From Chloroflexia bacterium (GTDB taxonomy: Bacteria; Chloroflexota; Chloroflexia; Thermomicrobiales; UBA6265), in NCBI GenBank assembly GCA_030430125.1, contig JAUIGA010000070.1, forward strand, positions 1 through 11,267: a stretch of DNA of 11,267 bases, given 5' to 3'. Shown piece after piece: positions 5,820-11,267 of the stretch. Each line of letters opens with the position of its first letter. The stretch's first letter is position 1. Made by a program: the position numbers and the translations under genes. The notes beneath the pieces are model-generated. The model saw only the letters and a program-made list of their open reading frames with translations. It had not been told where the DNA came from and ran no database searches.

Positions 5820-6701
5820 ATGCCATCAAGCAGACAACGGCGTATAGACTATTCCCAGAACTTCCTGCGCAGCCGCGAGCTGGCCGCGGACCTGGTAGAA
5901 CGTTCCGGCATCAACAATGCCGACACCGTGATCGAAATTGGGCCCGGCAAGGGCATTCTCACCGACGCGCTCGCCGGCCGGAGCCGGCATGTGCTCGCGA
6001 TAGAAAAGGACCCGCGTCACGCGGACTACCTGCGGCAGAGGTTCGGTGTGCGGTCGAATGTGACGGTGTTTGCCTGCGATTTCCTCGCGTTCCCGCTGCC
6101 GGAAACTGCCTGCAAAGTCTTCGCGAACATCCCGTTCCGGCTGACTTCGGCGATTGTCGCAAAGCTGACGACCGGGATGGCCCCGCCCGACGACGCCTGG
6201 CTGGTGGTGCAGCACGAGGCAGCAGAACGGTTCGCCGGTCGGCCGCGCCAGACGATGGTGTCGGTCTGTCTGCAACCGTGGTTCGAGGTCGGCGTCACCC
6301 ACCGCTTCCGCCGCCGGGATTTCGTGCCGCAACCGTCGGTGGACAGTGTGTTGCTGCGCCTTGGTACGCGGCCAGAGCCGGACCTTGCGTGGGACCGCCG
6401 TGCCCGTTTCGTCCAGCTCGTCGAGGCCGTGTTCTCAGCGTGGCAGCCCACGGTGAGCCAGGCGATGCGATCGCTGCTCCCTGCTCGGGTCGGCGCCGAT
6501 CTAGTCCCCAGGCTGGGGCACGGGTACGACGTGAAGCCGACGGCTCTCGCACCGGCGGACTGGATCGCGTTGTTCGAGCTCCTGTCGTCGACACAGGACG
6601 ACCAGGCATGGCGAGCGGTCGAGGCGGCCAGCGCCGCCCTGAAGCGACAGCAGCAACGGCTCGACCGCCCGACCCGTACCCGCCGCGGTCACAGGCGTTG
6701 A
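5820..6701 (+). CDS. erm: Erm-family 23S rRNA (adenine-N6)-methyltransferase
   Basis: The 293-residue product matches the Erm/KsgA dimethyladenosine transferase family: YSQNFL (11-16), SAM motif I IEIGPGKG (38-45), IEKDP (61-65) for ribose binding, CDFLAF (86-91), catalytic motif IV NIPFRLTS (103-110) and FVPQPSVDSVLLRL (168-181). NIPF, not the NLPY usual in KsgA, points to Erm, which methylates A2058 (E. coli numbering) of 23S rRNA and gives macrolide-lincosamide-streptogramin B resistance. A basic tail (about 275-293) would suit RNA binding. The ATG at 5820 has GAAGGAG (5807-5813) with a 6-nt spacer, clearly better than an in-frame codon at 5772. It has its own promoter and long leader. The stop overlaps nothing, but lies only 2 nt from the stop of convergent thrB. 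Whether it confers resistance in its host is inferred from family membership. Confidence 0.9.
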   Translation: MPSSRQRRIDYSQNFLRSRELAADLVERSGINNADTVIEIGPGKGILTDALAGRSRHVLAIEKDPRHADYLRQRFGVRSNVTVFACDFLAFPLPETACKVFANIPFRLTSAIVAKLTTGMAPPDDAWLVVQHEAAERFAGRPRQTMVSVCLQPWFEVGVTHRFRRRDFVPQPSVDSVLLRLGTRPEPDLAWDRRARFVQLVEAVFSAWQPTVSQAMRSLLPARVGADLVPRLGHGYDVKPTALAPADWIALFELLSSTQDDQAWRAVEAASAALKRQQQRLDRPTRTRRGHRR

Positions 6702-6703
6702 CG

Positions 6704-7621
6704 TTACGGGCGGGTGACGGCGACGTGTCGCACCTGGGCACCCGTGCAGACCGGCGCGAGTTCCGTTGCCCGCCCATCGACGCCGAGGTGTTTTCCGGTC
6801 TCTCGCATTGCCGTCGTGACCAGCTCGACGCGGTCGTGGGGCACCAGCGCCAGGACCGTCGGGCCGGCGCCGCTCAGTGCCGCGCCAATCGCGCCTGCCT
6901 GTGTCGCCGCGCGCTTCATCTCGTCGAGATGCGGGAAGAGCCGGGCCCGGTAGGGTTCGTGGAGGCGATCATGCATGCCGGCGGCGATCAATTCGGGGTC
7001 GTTGTGCTGCAACCCAAGGGCCATGCCGGCGGCGCGGGCGAGATTGAACACCGCATCGGCGTGCGGCACCTGATTCGGCAAGGCCGCACGGGCCGCCCAC
7101 GTCGCCCCCGTCGCCTCGGGGATGAACACCACGGCGCTGTATCCGGGGTCGCCATGCTCCCAGAGCCGGATGACGTGGTGGACGCCTGGAACCGCCATCA
7201 CCGCGCCACCGAACATGGCCGCCCCGACGTTGTCGCCGTGCCCTTCGATCTCCCAGGCGCGTGTGTACACCTCGTCGGGGCTCAGGTCGAGATCGAGCAG
7301 CACGTTGGCCGCGATCAGGCCGGCGACTAGCGCAGCCGCCGATGAGCCCAGGCCACGCGCGATGGGGATGTTCGTTTCGGCATGGAGCGAGAATTCCGGC
7401 AGGGTGCGCCCGAACTCCTTTGCCAGCGTCTGCATCGCCGACACAGTCAGGTTGTCGCGCCCGTCGAGGAGTGCGGCCTCGCTCCCGGCGTTGACAACCT
7501 CGCCCGCGGTGCCGTCGGTGTCGATGGTGACTTCGTTCCAGAGATCGAGCGCCATGCCGATCGCGTCGAATCCGGGACCGAGGTTGGCCGAGGATGCCGG
7601 CGCCCTAACCGCGAATCGCAT
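6704..7621 (-). CDS. thrB: Homoserine kinase
   Basis: The 305-residue product is a GHMP kinase that phosphorylates L-homoserine with ATP in the threonine pathway. Visible motifs are RAPASSANLGPGFDAIGMAL (6-25) at the N-terminus, the ATP-binding PIARGLGSSAAAL (86-98), EGHGDNVGAAMFGG (126-139) and the C-terminal GAALSGAGPTVLAL (246-259) characteristic of ThrB. I choose the ATG at 7621 because MRFAVRAPASSANLGPG matches the family start. An ATG at 7645 would add eight residues and deepen the overlap with thrC. From 7621 the gene overlaps the end of thrC by 17 nt, and the ribosome binding site is weak (GGTGG), both signs of translational coupling. It provides O-phosphohomoserine for the ThrC encoded just upstream. 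Confidence 0.95.
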   Translation of the reverse strand: MRFAVRAPASSANLGPGFDAIGMALDLWNEVTIDTDGTAGEVVNAGSEAALLDGRDNLTVSAMQTLAKEFGRTLPEFSLHAETNIPIARGLGSSAAALVAGLIAANVLLDLDLSPDEVYTRAWEIEGHGDNVGAAMFGGAVMAVPGVHHVIRLWEHGDPGYSAVVFIPEATGATWAARAALPNQVPHADAVFNLARAAGMALGLQHNDPELIAAGMHDRLHEPYRARLFPHLDEMKRAATQAGAIGAALSGAGPTVLALVPHDRVELVTTAMRETGKHLGVDGRATELAPVCTGAQVRHVAVTRP

Positions 7622-8924
7622 CGTCCACCACCCGTTTGAGCGCATCCATGGTCGCCGGAATGCTGACCGGTCGATTCGCAGATCGACGGGTTTCGTCGCC
7701 GCCCAGATGATAGTCGGCGATGGCGTCCGGGTCCTTGAGCAGGTTGCCGGTCAGGACGCAGACGACAGATGCGTCGGTCGCGATCTCGCCCGATGCTACG
7801 AGCGCGCGGACCCCGGCCAGCGATGCCGCCGATGCCGGCTCGCACCCGATGCCGATGCGGTCGATATGCGCCTTGGCTTCAAGGATCTCATTGTCAGTTA
7901 CACTGACCACCCAGCCACTGGTCCGTTCGATGCACCGCCGGGCCCGGTCAGCACTGGCCGGATCGCCGATGCGGATCGCGGTGGCGACCGTCTCTGCCTT
8001 GACCGGCTCGTAGCGGTCGAATCCGCTGGCATACCACGCAGCGAATGGCGCCGCGCCGGCCGCCTGGATGGTGGCGATCCGGGGGAGTCGATCGATCAGG
8101 CCGGTTTCGTACGCTTCGCCAAGCGCCTTGCCGAAAGCGGCCGTGTTGCCGAGGTTGCCGCCAGGCAGCGCGATGACGTCCGGCGCCTGCCAGTCGAGCT
8201 GATCGAGCAGCTCGAAGACGATCGTCTTTTGCCCCTCTGGGCGGAACGGATTGACGGAGTTGGCGAGGTAGACCGAGCCGTCCGCGGTCAGATCGCGCAG
8301 CAGTCGCAGGGCGATATCGAAATCGCCCTCAACCTGGACGACCAACGCGCCGAGGGCGATCGTCTGGGCGAGCTTGCCCGTGCTGATTTTTCCCTCGGGG
8401 ATCAGCACCAGTGCCGGCAGGTTCGCCGCGGCGGCGTACGAGGCAAGGGAAGCCGAGGTATTCCCCGTCGACGCGCAGGCCACGAGCGCGGATCCGATCG
8501 CCCGGGCATGACTGACCGCGACCGTCATGCCGCGGTCCTTGAACGACCCCGTCGGATTGTGCCCTTCATGCTTGACGTGGATCTGGCCGCCGTCCATGCC
8601 CGCGTAGCTGGCGAGTCGCGGGTCGGCGTAGAGTGGCGTGTTGCCCTCCCACCTGGTCACGATGGCTTCGGCAGGGATGGCGGGGAGCAGTGGCGCGAAC
8701 CGCCAGACGCCAGAGGTCGCGGAGAACGTGCCGGGTGTCGCCGCGAACGCGTCCGGGCGCAGCGATCGGGAGGTGTCGATCAGGGCATCCAGCAGGCCGG
8801 AGCATTCGGGGCATGTTGTGATGGGGTGGTTGCCGTCGTGGGTCGCCCCGCAGGACATGCAGCGAACGGGCAGTGCGAGTTCCTGATGGGAACCCTGCAC
8901 GGCAGCAGGCGCGAGATCGGACAT
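7605..8924 (-). CDS. thrC: Threonine synthase
   Basis: The 439-residue product converts O-phosphohomoserine to threonine with pyridoxal phosphate. A short zinc-ribbon-like N-terminus carries C22-x2-C25 and C38-x2-C41, seen in many bacterial and archaeal threonine synthases. The PLP lysine is K129 in NPTGSFKDRG (123-132); STGNTSASLASYAA (152-165) and the glycine loop GGNLGN (255-260) bind the phosphate; CEPASAAS (361-368) is the usual late motif. A tail past about 410 is not family-typical and is somewhat longer than usual. The ATG at 8924 follows GGGAG (8936-8940) with an 11-nt spacer. It is the first gene of a thrC-thrB operon; no homoserine dehydrogenase or aspartate kinase is in the window. 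Transcription may be controlled by the hairpin and palindrome just upstream. Confidence 0.96.
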   Translation of the reverse strand: MSDLAPAAVQGSHQELALPVRCMSCGATHDGNHPITTCPECSGLLDALIDTSRSLRPDAFAATPGTFSATSGVWRFAPLLPAIPAEAIVTRWEGNTPLYADPRLASYAGMDGGQIHVKHEGHNPTGSFKDRGMTVAVSHARAIGSALVACASTGNTSASLASYAAAANLPALVLIPEGKISTGKLAQTIALGALVVQVEGDFDIALRLLRDLTADGSVYLANSVNPFRPEGQKTIVFELLDQLDWQAPDVIALPGGNLGNTAAFGKALGEAYETGLIDRLPRIATIQAAGAAPFAAWYASGFDRYEPVKAETVATAIRIGDPASADRARRCIERTSGWVVSVTDNEILEAKAHIDRIGIGCEPASAASLAGVRALVASGEIATDASVVCVLTGNLLKDPDAIADYHLGGDETRRSANRPVSIPATMDALKRVVDDAIRG

Positions 8925-8938
8925 GGAACCTGGTACTC

Positions 8939-8967
8939 CCGGTGATGCGCCGGCGGATGGTCACCGG
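8939..8967 (-). promoter_or_regulatory. Inverted repeat in the thrC leader
   Basis: CCGGTGA (8939-8945) pairs perfectly with TCACCGG (8961-8967) around a 15-nt loop. In the thrC transcript the 3' arm of this stem overlaps the start of the GGGAG ribosome binding site (8936-8940), so folding could hinder ribosome entry. No known riboswitch or T-box sequence is recognisable. Confidence 0.35.
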
Positions 8968-8977
8968 CGGAATGCGC

Positions 8978-9007
8978 AAAAAGGCGCACAGTGTCACGGG
9001 GTGCACC
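8978..9007 (-). terminator. Terminator or attenuator hairpin between pspC-like gene and thrC
   Basis: On the minus strand GGTGCAC (9001-9007) pairs with GTGCGCC (8983-8989), 7 bp with one G-U and an 11-nt loop, directly followed by five U (8978-8982). This is a textbook intrinsic terminator shape. It lies 45 nt past the stop of the PspC gene and 54 nt before thrC. Competing pairings exist: TGCGCC of the 3' arm also matches GGCGCA at 9010-9015, and GCGCA at 8973-8977. It could end pspC transcription or, if the thr promoter lies upstream of it, attenuate the thr operon. Confidence 0.55.
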
Positions 9008-9024
9008 GATGCGCCTCATCGAGT

Positions 9025-9046
9025 GTCAGCATACCATGCCGGCATG
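9025..9046 (-). promoter_or_regulatory. 12-bp palindrome and possible -10 box upstream of thrC
   Basis: CATGCCGGCATG (9035-9046) is a perfect 12-bp palindrome. Just downstream on the minus strand is TATGCT, a possible -10 box, so the palindrome would sit in the promoter spacer, a usual place for an operator. No convincing -35 box was found. Confidence 0.35.
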
Positions 9047-9051
9047 ACGGA

Positions 9052-9285
9052 TCAGGAAACGTCGAAGGGGTCGGAATCCTCAGGCAGCAGCAGCCCCAGT
9101 GCGATGTAGAGCAGGACGGTGGGGAGAACCGACACCCCTGGGATGATGACGGCCAGCACGATGAGTCCGACGCGCACGGCGAGCGGATTGATGCCGTAGT
9201 GCTGGGCGATGCCGCCACAGACGCCGAAGACCCATCGGTTTGTGGTCGACCGGGTTATCCCGATGTTGAGCGTTGGCATGGACAT
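9052..9285 (-). CDS. PspC-domain small membrane protein
   Basis: The 77-residue product is essentially one PspC domain: TRSTTNRWVFGVCGGIAQHYGI (11-32) is the typical R-x-(5-7)-GVCGGIA start, followed by a hydrophobic segment (about 39-67) ending in LLLPED. PspC proteins sit in the cytoplasmic membrane; in enterobacteria PspC takes part in the phage-shock envelope stress response, but stand-alone PspC domains occur widely and their role is often unknown. No pspA is nearby. I start at the ATG at 9285, with AAAGGA 6 nt before it; the ATG at 9279, with AAGGA at a 7-nt spacing, is nearly as good and gives 75 residues. The frame is open further upstream, but that part shows no family resemblance. 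It is flanked by terminators and probably transcribed alone. Confidence 0.88.
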   Translation of the reverse strand: MSMPTLNIGITRSTTNRWVFGVCGGIAQHYGINPLAVRVGLIVLAVIIPGVSVLPTVLLYIALGLLLPEDSDPFDVS

Positions 9286-9454
9286 GTCCTTTCCTTTCGT
9301 GGAGCAAGTGTACGTCAGCGGTGCGCGAAGATGCGTCGTCGTGTCCAGTACCAGTATGGGGTCGGCCGTCTCGGGCGTCGGTGGGGATAGCCGCCATTCG
9401 GTTGGGTATGGCACCGGGAACGTTATCCCATCCCTGGTGCCGACGCTGGCACGA

Positions 9455-9483
9455 CGAAACCCGGGCAGTCTGCCCGGGTTTCG
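9455..9483 (-). terminator. Strong intrinsic terminator after the sortase gene
   Basis: CGAAACCCGGGCAG (9455-9468) and CTGCCCGGGTTTCG (9470-9483) are a perfect 14-bp inverted repeat around a single base, so about 12 bp can pair around a small loop. The A/T ends of the stem give a short U run (GGGTTTCG) on either strand. It begins 28 nt past the sortase stop. The rest of the 226-nt gap to the PspC gene (9286-9511) shows no gene; AGTGTA at 9307-9312 (TACACT on the minus strand) is a possible -10 box for the PspC gene. Confidence 0.8.
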
Positions 9484-9511
9484 ATCGCGAGCATTTCACA
9501 CGCTGGTCGAT

Positions 9512-10198
9512 CTATGTTTCGACCAGGCTCGCCCGGACGACGGTGCGGGAGAGATATTCGCCACTGGCGTAATCGAATTCGCCGCCACAGGTGATCAGGG
9601 TCAAGACCGGATCGTCGGTGGGGCCGACCAGCTCGGTGATCTTGCCACTGGTAAGCTCCTCCAGGTCGAAGGTCTCGTTCCATTCGACGGCATAGCGAAA
9701 CGTCGCCTGGTTCTCCCCGATGACGTCGATCTCGTCACCCTCGGTGAGGTCGCGCAGGTTGTAGAAGACGGACGGCCCGACATTCCAGTAGTCGACATGC
9801 CCCGCCATGACGACGTTGCCGATGATGCCAAGCTCTGCCGTCTGCTCGTACCACGAGACGACCCACGGACCGGTCGGGTTCTGCATGACACCGTCGACGA
9901 TCTGTTGAATCTCGATCTCGGCATTGATCTGGGCCGCGGCGATCACCAGCGCAACCGGCTGGATCGCGGTCGTGGCCTGTGTCGAATCTGGCGCGTCGAC
10001 GGCAAAGCCATCGCGGGTGGTGCCGGTGCCCGGAATCGGGCCGAGCTCGGTCGACTGGATGGGTACCTCCGTGTCGTCCTCGTCCTGTGCGTGGGCCTGG
10101 TATCCGAGCACCACACTCCCGGCAAGCGCGAACGCCGAGCCTACGATGTGCCGGCGGCTTACGCGTGGATCGCGTTCGTTGAAGTGGATGCCTGGCAT
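9512..10198 (-). CDS. Sortase (class E/F-like) with twin-arginine-like signal
   Basis: The 228-residue product has the sortase catalytic set: H134 in GNVVMAGHVDYWN, C204 in LTLITCGG and R218 in EYLSRTVVRA, with PSVFYNLRDLTEGDEI between, typical of sortases. These cysteine transpeptidases join or process surface proteins outside the membrane. The N-terminus reads RVSRRHIVG, then a hydrophobic stretch GSAFALAGSVVLGY and QAHA-Q, which looks like a twin-arginine (Tat) signal with an AxA cleavage site rather than the uncleaved anchor common in sortases. An acidic linker (about 38-60) follows. The ATG at 10198 has GGAG with a 6-nt spacer; the ATG at 10204 would abut GGAG directly, so 10198 is preferred. 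No substrate with an LPXTG-like tail is visible in the window. A strong terminator follows. Confidence 0.9.
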   Translation of the reverse strand: MPGIHFNERDPRVSRRHIVGSAFALAGSVVLGYQAHAQDEDDTEVPIQSTELGPIPGTGTTRDGFAVDAPDSTQATTAIQPVALVIAAAQINAEIEIQQIVDGVMQNPTGPWVVSWYEQTAELGIIGNVVMAGHVDYWNVGPSVFYNLRDLTEGDEIDVIGENQATFRYAVEWNETFDLEELTSGKITELVGPTDDPVLTLITCGGEFDYASGEYLSRTVVRASLVET

Positions 10199-10363
10199 GT
10201 ACATCTCCTGCCTGGGTCTGGACTGCGTCCATGCGAACGGTGATGACGATCGGTGAATGCGTTGCGTGGACCTGCCTGTACCATGTCATTCTAGTGTCTC
10301 ATACGCGCGACGACCGCCGATGGTGTCGCCACCTCGTGAGGCTGCACCGGAATCGATCTGGCG

Positions 10364-11267
10364 ATGATGTCCACCCTTGCACGCCAACCTGATGAAATCC
10401 TGAACCGTCTCGCCTCGATCGGCATGGTTGCGGCGCACGTGCCCGGTGATCGCATGCCGGGCAGCTCGATCAACACGGTGTTCCGGCTGCGGACACTCGC
10501 CGGGGAGCCGGTGGTGTTTCGCCTGGGCCCATCCCGCGCGGATGTCGCATCCGGGCCAACGTGGATGCACGCCGAAGCACTCGCGTGCGAGGCGATCGTG
10601 TTGGACCGTGTGCGCGCATCGATCCCGTGGGTGCCGGTGACGCTGGCGGCGGGTTTCAGGGACAGCGCGCGCGCGTGGCTGGTGCAGTCGGTCGTGCCGG
10701 GTCGGCCGCTGGATATCGAGCTTCCGGGGATGACCGCCACACAGCGCGAAGGCATCTGGCGGGAGATCGGGCGCCTGGCGCGGCAGCTTCATGGCGTGCA
10801 TGGGGAATGGTTCGGCACGCCCGACGGTCGCCGAGTGTATCCGGACTGGGCTGCCATGGTTCGTGCCGATGCGGAGGGATTGCGTGATGATGCCGTTCGC
10901 TATGGGCTCGATCTCGTGCCGTTCGACCGGCTTCTGACGGAGGTTGAGGCGCACGTCTGTGCACTGCAGGCGGTCAGGCAACCGGCAGTGGTCCACAGCG
11001 ATCTGGATCCACGGCACATCTTCGTCCGGAGGCGAGGTGAGGACTGGGCAATCTGCGGGGTGATCGACTGGGAATACGCCCGGTACGTCGATCCGTGGTC
11101 GGAGAGCCTGCTGGTTGGGCTGCTGGCGCGCCCGGAAGACGACCCGGAGCGCGTTGCGTTCCTGGCGGGATACGGGTTCGACCCGGGAATGCTCGCCGAC
11201 CCGGCGTTCCTGCGGCGGCAGCGCATCTACCAGGGCATCGCTCGAGGTTGGGCGCTCACCGACGCGG
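10364..11267 (+). CDS. APH-fold phosphotransferase (3' end outside window)
   Basis: The frame is open from ATG 10364 to the window end (301 codons, no stop), so the C-terminus is missing. The kinase core is clear: catalytic loop VVHSDLDPRHIF with base D213, and metal-binding VIDWEYA with D235. The position usually held by Asn in HxDxxxxN is His (H218), a variant known in macrolide phosphotransferases (Mph) and some other APH groups. In the N-lobe the usual Lys appears as Arg (VVFRLGPSRADV, R53), and E71 in HAEALACEAIVL suits the helix-C Glu. The family phosphorylates small molecules, including antibiotics, or other substrates; the substrate here is unknown. A second ATG follows at 10367. There is no clear ribosome binding site, and an in-frame TGA at 10337 rules out a much longer start. 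It is divergent from the sortase; the 165-bp gap shows no convincing -35/-10 pair on either strand. Confidence 0.85.
   Translation, partial: MMSTLARQPDEILNRLASIGMVAAHVPGDRMPGSSINTVFRLRTLAGEPVVFRLGPSRADVASGPTWMHAEALACEAIVLDRVRASIPWVPVTLAAGFRDSARAWLVQSVVPGRPLDIELPGMTATQREGIWREIGRLARQLHGVHGEWFGTPDGRRVYPDWAAMVRADAEGLRDDAVRYGLDLVPFDRLLTEVEAHVCALQAVRQPAVVHSDLDPRHIFVRRRGEDWAICGVIDWEYARYVDPWSESLLVGLLARPEDDPERVAFLAGYGFDPGMLADPAFLRRQRIYQGIARGWALTDA

Noticed and set aside
5820..6701. KsgA (16S rRNA dimethyltransferase) as the identity of the Erm-type gene
   Set aside because: Motif IV is NIPF and not NLPY, and the long basic tail and own leader fit Erm better. A phylogeny could still overturn this.
7122..8945. 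607-codon plus-strand open frame opposite thrB and thrC
   Set aside because: It spans two well-identified genes on the other strand. Its predicted protein has no family features, despite its length.
8780..9019. Minus-strand frame beginning in the thrC leader as a thr attenuator leader peptide
   Set aside because: It has no run of Thr or Ile codons, and it continues far into thrC in another frame, so it does not look like a classical thr leader.
9209..10243. 344-codon plus-strand open frame opposite the PspC and sortase genes
   Set aside because: It crosses two genes and a perfect 14-bp terminator on the other strand; no domain is visible.
10286..11017. 243-codon minus-strand open frame opposite the phosphotransferase
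   Set aside because: The plus strand carries the HSDLDPRHIF and VIDWEYA kinase motifs; this frame is low-complexity Arg/His-rich.
1..11267. CRISPR arrays, tRNA or rRNA genes, insertion sequences and attachment sites
   Set aside because: No regularly spaced repeats, no tRNA-like cloverleaf, no transposase or integrase gene and no flanking duplications were seen.

Overview
The window is high-GC bacterial DNA with short intergenic gaps and no mobile element, CRISPR array, tRNA or rRNA that I can see. The gene mix (M20 peptidase, stand-alone sugar-type ABC ATPase, PfkB kinase with a GGGD active site, thrC-thrB, PspC protein, Tat-type sortase) suggests a Chloroflexota bacterium, perhaps Thermomicrobia-like. 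That placement is inference from protein style, not from a marker gene.

Layout. 2-724 (+): 3' end of an unrecognised protein built from a repeated unit of about 183 residues. 859-2040 (+): M20 metallopeptidase. 2041-2316: convergent intergenic region full of inverted repeats, ending in a strong terminator. 2317-3432 (-): UgpC/MsmK-type ABC ATPase. 3598-4359 (-): METTL20-like class I methyltransferase. 4483-5523 (+): PfkB sugar kinase, divergent from the methyltransferase. 5524-5819: promoter and long structured leader. 5820-6701 (+): Erm-family 23S rRNA adenine methyltransferase. 6704-7621 (-) and 7605-8924 (-): thrB and thrC, an overlapping operon read thrC then thrB. 9052-9285 (-): small PspC-domain membrane protein. 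9512-10198 (-): sortase with a twin-arginine-like signal. 10364-11267 (+): 5' part of an APH-fold phosphotransferase that runs off the window.

The most interesting region is the DNA in front of the Erm-type gene. A good sigma70-like promoter (TTGACC, 18 nt, TACACT) is followed by about 240 nt of leader. The leader holds a 35-codon ORF with an Arg-Ile-Arg motif at codons 7-9, placed 2 nt before a 9-bp hairpin. It also has two more perfect hairpins and a fourth just before the ribosome binding site. GGGCTCC (5729-5735) is complementary both to the erm ribosome binding site (GGAGCCC, 5810-5816) and to an identical GGAGCCC inside the leader ORF (5636-5642). This is the layout expected of a drug- or stalling-responsive attenuator, although the exact switching path cannot be settled by reading alone.

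thrC and thrB carry out the last two steps of threonine synthesis and are very probably translationally coupled. A terminator-like hairpin with a U5 tract lies before thrC and could end pspC transcription or attenuate the thr operon. The other genes show no obvious shared pathway, so this looks like ordinary chromosome with one notable regulatory region.
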